Assembly (NCBI GenBank): GCA_900315105.1
Contig: OMXX01000003.1
Coordinates: forward strand, 1 to 64,000
Origin: an uncultured Prevotellaceae bacterium
GTDB taxonomy: Bacteria; Bacteroidota; Bacteroidia; Bacteroidales; Bacteroidaceae
Direction: 5' to 3'
DNA: 64,000 nucleotides
Part shown: piece after piece, positions 35,820 to 43,179 of the stretch
How positions within the stretch are numbered: position 1 is the stretch's first letter
How the letters are laid out: every line of letters starts with the position of its first letter
Position numbers and translations under genes: made by a program
Notes under the pieces: model-generated
The model's database searches: none
What the model was told of the DNA's origin: nothing
Seen by the model: only the letters and a program-made list of their open reading frames with translations

Positions 35820-37142
35820 TTATCCTATAAAGGTCTTGATTAACCAGTAGCAGATTATACCAGCAACATATCCCACGAAGGCAATCCAAGTTACTTTCTT
35901 CAAGTACCAGCCGAATGAGATATGCTCAAGGCCCATTACCACTACGCCGGCAGCACTACCGATGATGAGCATTGAGCCGCCAACACCTGCACAATAAGCA
36001 AGCAACTGCCAGAACACACCATCTACAGCGAGGTTAACTGACGTTGGATCAATAGCGTACATCTTCATTGAAGCTGCAACGAGTGGTACGTTGTCAACAA
36101 TAGATGAGAGAATACCGATGGCACCTGTGATGAGGTAGTCGTTGCCTACTGTATCGTCAAGCCACTTCCCCATCTGTGTGAGTACGCCGATCTCAGAAAG
36201 CGTAGCCACAGCCATAAGGATACCGAGGAAGAACATGATTGTGCTCATGTCTATGCGAGAGAGAAGCTTGGTAACACGCTTTGCCTTAGGGTCTTGCTCC
36301 GTACGACCACGATAGAAAATCTCAGTTACGCACCAGAGGATGCCTAACACACCGATAATGCCCATGAAGGCAGGGAGTTCAGTAATTGTATGGAACACAG
36401 GAACCAAGCAGAGACCGCCCACACCGATAGCGAAGATAATCTTCTTCTGACGTGAAGATACTGCGAGCTTTTCTTTTGAACCATTATCTACAGTCTGTGG
36501 GAGATCACCCTTGAGGTGCATCTGCAGAACGGCTGTAGGAACTATGAATGCAACGAAAGAAGGAACTATAATCTCTTCGATAACGCCGAGAGCAGTAATC
36601 ATCTTGCCATTCCAGAGCATGATTGTCGTAACGTCGCCGATAGGAGAGAAAGCACCACCGGCATTAGCTGCGATGATAACGCATACGGCATACCAGATGC
36701 GGTCGTTCTTGTCCTGAACAAGCTTACGCAGGATCATAATCATCACGATGGATGTTGTAAGATTGTCGAGAACGGCTGACAGGATAGCTGTCATGAACGC
36801 AATCTTCCAAAGCAGCGAGCGCTTTGTCTTAGAAGCAAGGGCACCGTGTACCCAGTTGAATCCCCCGTGCTGGTCAACAATCTCAACGATTGTCATAGCA
36901 CCCATAAGGAAGAATAGGGTAGTACCGGCCTCACCGAGATTCTTCTCGATAGCCTCACCCAGTTCCCAATGCTCAGGCAACGCGATGCCTATAAGGTCAC
37001 CATGACCTACTGCAAGGAGTGTCCAGCAAACTACACACATCAAGACTGCAATAGCAGCCTTGTTGATTCTTGTTACGCTCTCAATGGCAATGAAGATATA
37101 GCCAATGATGAAAGCCAAACAGATAGTGGTTATCAAACTCAT
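35820..37142 (-). CDS. nhaD: Na+/H+ antiporter, NhaD type
   Basis: The 440-aa polytopic inner-membrane protein has about twelve or thirteen hydrophobic segments. Family-typical stretches are FFLMGAMTIVEIVDQHGGF, AVLDNLTTSIVMIMIL, ANAGGAFSPIGDVTTIMLWN and GSAAGVVVMGLEHISFGWY. It exchanges Na+ for protons for pH and sodium homeostasis. A -7 box lies on the minus strand at 37186-37193. The region to rhaB is divergent, so regulation may be shared or independent. Confidence 0.92.
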   Translation of the reverse strand: MSLITTICLAFIIGYIFIAIESVTRINKAAIAVLMCVVCWTLLAVGHGDLIGIALPEHWELGEAIEKNLGEAGTTLFFLMGAMTIVEIVDQHGGFNWVHGALASKTKRSLLWKIAFMTAILSAVLDNLTTSIVMIMILRKLVQDKNDRIWYAVCVIIAANAGGAFSPIGDVTTIMLWNGKMITALGVIEEIIVPSFVAFIVPTAVLQMHLKGDLPQTVDNGSKEKLAVSSRQKKIIFAIGVGGLCLVPVFHTITELPAFMGIIGVLGILWCVTEIFYRGRTEQDPKAKRVTKLLSRIDMSTIMFFLGILMAVATLSEIGVLTQMGKWLDDTVGNDYLITGAIGILSSIVDNVPLVAASMKMYAIDPTSVNLAVDGVFWQLLAYCAGVGGSMLIIGSAAGVVVMGLEHISFGWYLKKVTWIAFVGYVAGIICYWLIKTFIG

Positions 37143-37185
37143 TTTTAGTTTAAGTTGTTATAAAATATTTTATATTTTGCGGGTA

Positions 37186-37193
37186 CAAAGTTA
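37186..37193 (-). promoter_or_regulatory. -7 promoter box for nhaD
   Basis: The minus strand reads TAACTTTG, matching TAnnTTTG, 44 bases upstream of the nhaD start; no good -33 box is seen. Confidence 0.5.
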
Positions 37194-37287
37194 CTAAAAA
37201 AACTTCTAATTCCGTTCTTATATGTGAAAAAATGTTCATTTTTCAATGAAATGTTGCATTTCCGACAAAAAATGAAACATATAGTTC

Positions 37288-37315
37288 TTGGTTCTCGATA
37301 TTTTTAGTATCTTTG
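37288..37315 (+). promoter_or_regulatory. promoter of the rhamnose operon
   Basis: TATCTTTG (37308-37315) is an exact -7 box, and TTG at 37288-37290 lies 17 bases before it, the same spacing as the promoter at 57493-57521. The leader to rhaB is about 50 bases. Confidence 0.65.
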
Positions 37316-37373
37316 CAAATTAGTAAGTGAAGAGTTCTCTACCCCCTAACCTTTTAACTCTAACCTCAAAACA

Positions 37374-38849
37374 ATGAACCATAAATATTTCTTTGCCGTT
37401 GACCTCGGAGCAACCAGTGGACGTACCATCGTAGGTGGATTGAGTGATGGAAAAATCTCTCTTGAGGAACTGACGCGCTTTGACAATAATCTCATAGAGG
37501 TGAATGGTCACTTCTACTGGGATATCTACGCCCTTTACTTTGAGGTTGTCAAAGGTCTGAAGGCTGCCAGACAAAGGAATATCGAAATATCTTCAATTGG
37601 TATTGACTCTTGGGGCGTTGATTTCGTCTGTGTTGCAGAGGACGGTTCTGTCAGTCAGCCACTTGCATATCGTGATCCTCATACCTTTGAAGCTATGGAC
37701 GATTATCTGCAGAATGTCATGCCTCGCGAAAAAGTGTATGATATTACGGGTATTCAGTTCATGAATTTCAACTCTATCTTCCAGCTTCATGCCATGAGGC
37801 GTTCTGGCAATTCTGCTCTTGCGAATGCCAAGAAGATTCTCTTCATTCCTGATGCCTTGAGCTATATGCTGACTGGCAAAATGATTTGTGAATATACCAT
37901 AGCCTCAACCGCTCAACTGCTCAATCCTCGCACCAGACGTTTGGATTCAACTCTGTTGGCATCTTTGGGACTTACAGAATCCCATTTCGGTATAATGGTA
38001 AATCCAGGAGATACTATCGGAACCCTGACTCCAGAAGTACAGGAAATGACAGGCCTCGGGGCTGTTCCTGTAGTTGCCGTTGCTGGGCATGATACGGCTT
38101 CTGCCGTTGCTGCTGTTCCTGCAAGGAACGAGAGGTTTGCCTATCTCTCAAGCGGCACATGGTCGCTTATGGGTATTGAGACTAAAGATGCTATTATTAA
38201 TAAGGTGTCATACGACAGTAACTTCACCAATGAGGGTGGAATAGAGGGTACTACACGTTTCTTGAAGAATATCTGTGGAATGTGGCTTTATGAACGTTGT
38301 CGCAAGGAATGGACGGATGCCCCTAAGTCTCATGCAGAACTAATCGCTAAGGCTATGCAACAGCCTGCATTCCAAAGCGTTATCAATCCGGATGATGCCA
38401 TGTTTGCCAATCCTTCTTCTATGGTTGAGGCTATCCAAGACTATTGCCGACAGACGGATCAACATGTGCCTTTAGGCTATGCAGAGATATGCCGTTGCAT
38501 CTTCGATTCGCTTGCCTTGCGCTATCGTCAAGTGTTCTATTATCTTACGGAAATGGCTGATTTCCCGATAGATGTGCTTCATATCATCGGCGGAGGCTCG
38601 CTGAATAACGATCTCAACCAATTTACAGCCAATTCTTGTGGGGTAGAAGTTCTTGCCGGTCCTCAGGAATGTACGGCTCTTGGAAACATAATGGTACAGG
38701 CAAAGGCGGCTGGTGAGGTTAGGGATCTGTGGGAGATGCGAAAAGTTATTTCTGATAGTATTGAACTTAAACATTTCTCTCCAAGAGACAAGACACTTTG
38801 GGATGCCGCTTATGATAGATTCCTTGCTGTTGTCAAAAGAAAAGGGTAG
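37374..38849 (+). CDS. rhaB: L-rhamnulokinase
   Basis: Phosphorylates L-rhamnulose to L-rhamnulose 1-phosphate. The 491-aa product is of normal length for RhaB, a FGGY/actin-fold sugar kinase. Visible features are the N-terminal phosphate loop FFAVDLGATSGRTIVGG, IGIDSWGVDFVCV, the domain-two AGHDTASAVAAVPA and LSSGTWSLMGIE, and the C-terminal HIIGGGSLNNDLNQFTA. It is the first gene of a plus-strand rhamnose set, with a promoter at 37288-37315. Two blocks of 11-bp repeats separate it from rhaA. Confidence 0.96.
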   Translation: MNHKYFFAVDLGATSGRTIVGGLSDGKISLEELTRFDNNLIEVNGHFYWDIYALYFEVVKGLKAARQRNIEISSIGIDSWGVDFVCVAEDGSVSQPLAYRDPHTFEAMDDYLQNVMPREKVYDITGIQFMNFNSIFQLHAMRRSGNSALANAKKILFIPDALSYMLTGKMICEYTIASTAQLLNPRTRRLDSTLLASLGLTESHFGIMVNPGDTIGTLTPEVQEMTGLGAVPVVAVAGHDTASAVAAVPARNERFAYLSSGTWSLMGIETKDAIINKVSYDSNFTNEGGIEGTTRFLKNICGMWLYERCRKEWTDAPKSHAELIAKAMQQPAFQSVINPDDAMFANPSSMVEAIQDYCRQTDQHVPLGYAEICRCIFDSLALRYRQVFYYLTEMADFPIDVLHIIGGGSLNNDLNQFTANSCGVEVLAGPQECTALGNIMVQAKAAGEVRDLWEMRKVISDSIELKHFSPRDKTLWDAAYDRFLAVVKRKG

Positions 38850-38856
38850 GAGGGAA

Positions 38857-38951
38857 TTGCTCTTATGTTGCTCTTATGCTGCTCTTATGTTGCTCTTATT
38901 CGGAATTGGACTTACAACGGACTTGCAACGGACCTGTAACGGACCTACAGC
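38857..38951 (+). repeat. two blocks of 11-bp tandem repeats between rhaB and rhaA
   Basis: Block one (38857-38900) is four units of TTGCTCTTATG with two single changes. Block two (38908-38951) is four units, GGACTTACAAC, GGACTTGCAAC, GGACCTGTAAC and GGACCTACAGC. The two unit sequences are unrelated but share the 11-bp period and copy number of four. A 94-codon frame across them is not a convincing gene. Confidence 0.85.
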
Positions 38952-39007
38952 TTATTTGGGAAAAATGAAACCTGATAAACAAAACATACTAAACTAAACG
39001 AATAAAA

Positions 39008-40261
39008 ATGAAAGCAGAACTAATCAAAAAAGCATACGAGGTAGCGAAGGCTCGCTATGCGGAAATAGGTGTTGATACAGAGAAGGTGCTCAAGCAGCTT
39101 CAGAACTTCCATCTCTCGCTCCATTGCTGGCAGGCAGACGATGTGAAGGGCTTTGAGGTTCAGGCAGGTGCCATGTCTGGTGGTATTCAGTCAACAGGTG
39201 ATTTTCCGGGAGCTGCCCGCAATATTGACGAGCTTCGTGCGGATATTCTCAAGGCAAAATCTCTTATTCCGGGTAAGCATCGTCTTAATCTCCATGAGAT
39301 TTATGGTGATTTCAAGGGGAAGGTTGTGGATCGTGATGAGGTGACTGTAGAATACTTCCAGTCATGGATTGACTGGGCGAAGGAATATGATACTCTCCTT
39401 GACTTCAATTCCTCTTCTTTCTCTCATCCTAAATCTGGCAATCTTAGTCTTGCAAATCCTGATGAGGGCATCCGTCAGTTCTGGGTAGAGCATACAAAAC
39501 GTTGTCGTGATATTGCCAATGCTATGGGTGAGGCTCAGAATGATCCTTGTATCATGAACCTTTGGGTACACGATGGTTGTAAGGATGTTAGCGTGAATCA
39601 TGCCCTCTATCGCAATATCCTGAAAAAGTCTCTTGACGAGATTTTTGAGAAGAAACAGCCTATGATGAAGGATTGTATCGAGGGTAAGGTGTTCGGCATA
39701 GGACTAGAATCCTTTACCGTTGGTTCGCATGACTTCTATACTGCCTATGCAGCAAAGAACGGGCAGATTCTGACTATTGATACTGGTCATTATCATCCGA
39801 CTGAGTCTCCTGCTGATAAGGTTTCTGCTGTTCTTCCTTTCATTAATGAGCTGATGCTTCATGTCTCTCGTCCTGTACGTTGGGATTCTGATCATGTAAC
39901 TATCATGGATGACGCAACACAGGAGTTATTCTTTGAGATTGTACGTGCCAATGCCCTTGATCACGTACATTATGGTCTTGACTTCTTCGACGGCTCAATA
40001 AACCGTATTGGGGCATACGTTATAGGCTCTCGTGCAGCTCAGAAATGTATGCTTCGCGCCTTGCTTGAGCCACGGAAGATGATTTCGCAGATGGAACTTG
40101 CAGGTGAAGGCTACAAAGTTCTTGCTCTTATTGAGGAACAGAAGGCTATGCCTTGGCAAGCTGTCTATGATGAGTTCTGTGTGCGTAACGATGTACCTGT
40201 AGGTCAGGATTTTATCCTTGATATAGAGAAATATACGAGTGAGGTGATAAGTAAAAGATAA
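39008..40261 (+). CDS. rhaA: L-rhamnose isomerase
   Basis: Converts L-rhamnose to L-rhamnulose in the cytoplasm. The 417-aa product matches the usual length. RhaA-typical text includes QLQNFHLSLHCWQADDVKGFE, GGIQSTGDFPGAARN, HRLNLHEIYGDF, LDFNSSSFSHPKSGNLSLANP, LWVHDGCKD, and the metal-site region DTGHYHPTESPADK plus RPVRWDSDHV. It follows rhaB by 158 bases, most of which is tandem repeats. Confidence 0.97.
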   Translation: MKAELIKKAYEVAKARYAEIGVDTEKVLKQLQNFHLSLHCWQADDVKGFEVQAGAMSGGIQSTGDFPGAARNIDELRADILKAKSLIPGKHRLNLHEIYGDFKGKVVDRDEVTVEYFQSWIDWAKEYDTLLDFNSSSFSHPKSGNLSLANPDEGIRQFWVEHTKRCRDIANAMGEAQNDPCIMNLWVHDGCKDVSVNHALYRNILKKSLDEIFEKKQPMMKDCIEGKVFGIGLESFTVGSHDFYTAYAAKNGQILTIDTGHYHPTESPADKVSAVLPFINELMLHVSRPVRWDSDHVTIMDDATQELFFEIVRANALDHVHYGLDFFDGSINRIGAYVIGSRAAQKCMLRALLEPRKMISQMELAGEGYKVLALIEEQKAMPWQAVYDEFCVRNDVPVGQDFILDIEKYTSEVISKR

Positions 40262-40454
40262 ATAGCCCACCCAGTCCCTCCCAAAGGGAGGGCTCCACCC
40301 CCCCTTACCCCCTCCAGGGGGAGTGGTTAGTAATGAAGGTGAAAATTATAAAATGAAAAAAAATAAAATATAGATTACCATTTAAGGTTTCAAATGTGAC
40401 GTGTATTTTTCATTGTTCACTTTTCATTTTTCATTTAAAACAACAAATGTATAA
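40262..40454 (+). repeat. intergenic GC-rich palindromes
   Basis: Contains CCCTCCC-AAA-GGGAGGG (40276-40292) and CCCCC-TCCA-GGGGG (40308-40321) in a C-rich stretch, then 'tttttcattgttcacttttcatttttcattt' type text (about 40407-40438). Read on the minus strand the first part matches the element found in frame in the 591-aa lipoprotein gene. The palindromes could act as a terminator or transcript stabiliser after rhaA. Confidence 0.6.
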
Positions 40455-40489
40455 AACATCCTTCCCTTTGGGAAGGCTTGGTTAGGCTT
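40455..40489 (+). repeat. GC-rich palindromic repeat directly before the transporter start
   Basis: AACATCCTTCCCTTTGGGAA GGCTTGGTTAGGCTT. Its terminal AGG (40484-40486) is eight bases before the ATG at 40495, the position of a ribosome-binding site. The copy at 51912-51945 is placed in nearly the same way. Confidence 0.85.
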
Positions 40490-40494
40490 CTTAT

Positions 40495-41829
40495 ATGTCA
40501 AAATCTTCTCTTAAAAGCACCCTCGCGGTGTCTCTTAATAACTATCTTGATGCCGGAGCTATTGTTGCCGGAGGAAGTGGCATAACGCTATGGCAGAACT
40601 ATCTCGAACTCTCCGAGATGCATCTTGGTTGGCTTAATGCCCTTAGTGCCAATGCCTTGGGAGCTGCCATAGGTGCGATAATAGGCGGTTCCCTTGCTGA
40701 TAAGTTCGGCAGAAAGTTCATCTTCACGTATAATCTCCTTGTCTATATGCTTGGAGTTCTCGTGGTGATGCTTTCCGTAAACTTCCCTATGCTTCTTGCG
40801 GGATTCCTCATTACGGGTATCTCTGTGGGTATTGGCGTTCCTGCCTCTTGGACGTACATTTCTGAAAGTTCGGAGGTGAACAATCGTGGGCGCAATATCT
40901 GTATCTCGCAGATGTCGTGGGGCTTTGGCCCTATGATTATCCTGCTCATGGGTATGCTCTTTGCCCCGGGAGGATATCTTTATGCTCCTGTTGAGACTCT
41001 TGCTCATAGTATCTTAGGTGTAGATGCCGTTCAGTCGGCTGTTGAGGTGTTCAGTTCTCGTGTGGTTTTCTTCACTTTGTTTGTCGTGGCTTTCATAGCA
41101 TGGACGATTCAAAGACAGTTGGATGAAAGTGCTGAGTTTGAGGCAACAAAAGAGGCTGCAAAGGAAAAAGGAGAGGATACAGGTGTCCTTCATTCTTTCG
41201 GACTTCTGCTATCAAATAAGGTTGCTCGTCGTAGTGTGTTATTCCTTGCTGCAATCTATCTCACATGGAATCTTGTGGCAAGTGTTATGGGATTCTTCTC
41301 TCCTCATATCTGTGAGACAGCAGGTGGCGTGAGCAACGAGTATGCCAATTGGATGAACTGTATTCAATGGGCTGTAGTTGTGGGTGTTACGTTTGTTATC
41401 TCGAATATAATTGATCGTACAAGTCATAAACTCCTTTATATCCTCGGACTCGTCTTTGCTCTCGGAACATGGTTGCTTGTCGTGAGTGTCGGGGTGAACA
41501 GCATAGCCACTCTTTGGGCATTTGTAATTCTATGGGGCTTGAATGGCGGTATCTCCGTTCAGATATTCTATGCTCTCTGGGGCTCAGAACTGTTCCCCGC
41601 AAAGTTCCGTGCTGGTGCTCAGGGATTTATGTTCTTTGTTGTTCGTGGTCTTTCTGCTGTCTGGGGACTTGTCTTTACTGGCATCTATGGAGAGAATGGC
41701 GAAGGTTTCACCATAGCCGCCTATTGCATGATTGCCCTTCTCCTTGCCTCTCTCATCATAGGCGTTATCGGTTGTCCTAATACAAGAGGAAAGAGTCTTG
41801 AGGAGATAACGAAGGAAAGATATGGGTAA
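40495..41829 (+). CDS. MFS sugar transporter, probably L-rhamnose
   Basis: The 444-aa major-facilitator protein has about twelve membrane segments. The MFS loop signature is GGSLADKFGRKFIFTYN; a second conserved stretch is GLNGGISVQIFYALWGSELFPAKFRAGAQGF, as in sugar porters. Its place between rhamnose isomerase and aldolase genes makes L-rhamnose the best substrate guess. It is not a RhaT-type symporter, the transporter seen in better-known rhamnose operons. Translation probably depends on the repeat at 40455-40489, which fills the leader. Confidence 0.85.
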   Translation: MSKSSLKSTLAVSLNNYLDAGAIVAGGSGITLWQNYLELSEMHLGWLNALSANALGAAIGAIIGGSLADKFGRKFIFTYNLLVYMLGVLVVMLSVNFPMLLAGFLITGISVGIGVPASWTYISESSEVNNRGRNICISQMSWGFGPMIILLMGMLFAPGGYLYAPVETLAHSILGVDAVQSAVEVFSSRVVFFTLFVVAFIAWTIQRQLDESAEFEATKEAAKEKGEDTGVLHSFGLLLSNKVARRSVLFLAAIYLTWNLVASVMGFFSPHICETAGGVSNEYANWMNCIQWAVVVGVTFVISNIIDRTSHKLLYILGLVFALGTWLLVVSVGVNSIATLWAFVILWGLNGGISVQIFYALWGSELFPAKFRAGAQGFMFFVVRGLSAVWGLVFTGIYGENGEGFTIAAYCMIALLLASLIIGVIGCPNTRGKSLEEITKERYG

Positions 41830-41835
41830 AATAGC

Positions 41836-41974
41836 GGCCTCTCCCCCCGCCCTCCCCCGTAGGGAGGGAGCCGGAGAGCCCATATTAATTAATAATGAGT
41901 AATGAATAATTTATAATCGAGAAGCTTTTCGCCTTCCGGCTCCCTCCCTACGGGGGAGGGCGGGGGGAGAGGCC
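41836..41974. repeat. perfect 40-bp inverted repeat (REPIN-like element)
   Basis: The left arm 41836-41875 and right arm 41935-41974 are exact reverse complements over 40 bases (arms begin GGCCTCTCCCCCCGCCC and end in the complement). The 59-base AT-rich spacer carries 'aataatgagtaatgaataat'. Single-arm relatives are at 49183-49226 and, interrupted, at 11487-11568. No target-site duplication is obvious. It lies between the transporter and rhaD. Confidence 0.9.
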
Positions 41975-41987
41975 TCGTTTTTTTGCT

Positions 41988-42806
41988 ATGACTATATTAT
42001 CTAACCGACCAGGCCTAAAGGCCGTTATTGATCAGATTGCCGAGGTGACAGGTTACCTCTGGCAAAAGGGATGGGCAGAGCGTAATGGCGGAAACATAAC
42101 CGTCAACGTGACTGAGTTTATGGATGATGAGTGTAAGGCTATGCCGGCTATAGCTCCTGTAAAGCAGATAGGTATGACGCTTCCTTATCTAAAAGGAAAG
42201 TATTTCTATTGCAAGGGTACGGGAAAGCGTATGCGCGACCTTGCCCGTTGGCCTATGCAGAATGGCTCTATCGTCCGTATCTGTGATGATTGTGCCTCAT
42301 ACGAGATTATTGCCGATGAGCCTGTCGCTCCAACCTCAGAACTACCAACCCATCTTGCCCTTCAGAACTATCTCATAGAGACAGGTTCTTGCTATAAGGC
42401 AACTCTCCACACTCATCCTATCGAACTTGTGGCTATGTCGCACATTCAGCGATTCTTGAAGGGAGATGAGATGACACATGTCTTGTGGTCGATGATTCCA
42501 GAAACCCTTGCCTTTGCCCCTCTCGGCATAGGCATAGTGCCTTACGGACTTCCTTCTTCCGTAGAACTTGCCAAGGATACTCTTGAGCAAATCAAGACTC
42601 ACGATGTGGTTCTTTGGGAAAAGCATGGAACTGTGGCTGTAGGGCAGGACATAATGGATGCTTTTGACCAGACAGATGTTCTCTGTAAGGCTGCAAACAT
42701 CTATATGTGTGCCCGTAGTATGGGCTCTGAGCCTGACGGAATGACAGAAGAGGCAATGAAGGAAGTACAGGAAGTGTTTAAACTCCCAAAGAAACGTCCT
42801 TGCTAA
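41988..42806 (+). CDS. rhaD: L-rhamnulose-1-phosphate aldolase
   Basis: Class II aldolase that splits L-rhamnulose 1-phosphate into dihydroxyacetone phosphate and L-lactaldehyde. The 272-aa product is of normal length. Features are the N-terminal WAERNGGNITVNVTEF, the YFYCKGTGKRMRD loop, the zinc-site histidines in TLHTHPIELVAMSH (near 140), and WEKHGTVAVGQDIMDAFDQTDVL. It is the last rhamnose gene here, 13 bases after the inverted repeat, and is followed by a strong terminator. A lactaldehyde reductase, common at this place in other operons, is absent. Confidence 0.96.
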   Translation: MTILSNRPGLKAVIDQIAEVTGYLWQKGWAERNGGNITVNVTEFMDDECKAMPAIAPVKQIGMTLPYLKGKYFYCKGTGKRMRDLARWPMQNGSIVRICDDCASYEIIADEPVAPTSELPTHLALQNYLIETGSCYKATLHTHPIELVAMSHIQRFLKGDEMTHVLWSMIPETLAFAPLGIGIVPYGLPSSVELAKDTLEQIKTHDVVLWEKHGTVAVGQDIMDAFDQTDVLCKAANIYMCARSMGSEPDGMTEEAMKEVQEVFKLPKKRPC

Positions 42807-42828
42807 ATTGTTTTGGAATAAAAAAAGC

Positions 42829-42865
42829 AAACAGCGGATTTTCCTAGCAAGAAAGTCCGCTGTTT
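42829..42865 (+). terminator. terminator of the rhamnose operon
   Basis: AAACAGCGGA (42829-42838) pairs perfectly with TCCGCTGTTT (42856-42865), followed by TTCCGCTTTTCC; it starts 22 bases after the rhaD stop. Confidence 0.7.
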
Positions 42866-42886
42866 TTCCGCTTTTCCTAGGTAGAT

Positions 42887-42974
42887 ACTCCATCGATACT
42901 CCATCGATAGTCCATCGATGGTCCATCGTTTCGATGGAGTATCGATGGAGGAACGATGGACCACTGATGGAGTA
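42887..42974. repeat. eight 11-bp units arranged as inverted tandem arrays
   Basis: Four direct units based on ACTCCATCGAT (42887-42930) are followed without a gap by four units based on TCGATGGAGTA (42931-42974), the reverse complement. The total is exactly 88 bases. The array can fold into one long hairpin or several alternative ones. It lies in the 373-base gap between rhaD and the dicarboxylate transporter. Confidence 0.9.
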
Positions 42975-43052
42975 TCATAGGAATAGAGAGGAATTTGAGA
43001 TTTGCGTATTTTGATATTTTTTTCGATTGTTTTTCACAAATTGCTCGATTTG

Positions 43053-43084
43053 TTTGGAAGTTTCAAAAAAAATACATATCTTTG
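43053..43084 (+). promoter_or_regulatory. promoter of the C4-dicarboxylate transporter
   Basis: TTTG (43053-43056) and TATCTTTG (43077-43084), 20 bases apart, match the Bacteroidota -33/-7 pattern well. The leader to the start codon is about 90 bases. Confidence 0.75.
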
Positions 43085-43179
43085 CACTCATAGAATATCA
43101 TAAATGTGCGAGATACTCTCGTACATTTCAAAAACTAATAACTTTAACTTGAATAATAACCTTAAACAACTAAGAGTAT

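Noticed and set aside
38713..38997. 94-codon open frame over the end of rhaB and the repeat arrays
   Set aside because: It overlaps rhaB in another frame and its second half merely translates the 11-bp tandem repeats.
41836..41974. Insertion sequence with a transposase
   Set aside because: The 40-bp inverted arms enclose only 59 bases and no coding sequence, so it can only be a non-autonomous element or a stem.
42887..42974. Possible CRISPR array
   Set aside because: Units are 11 bp with no spacers and the two halves are inverted; no cas genes are present.
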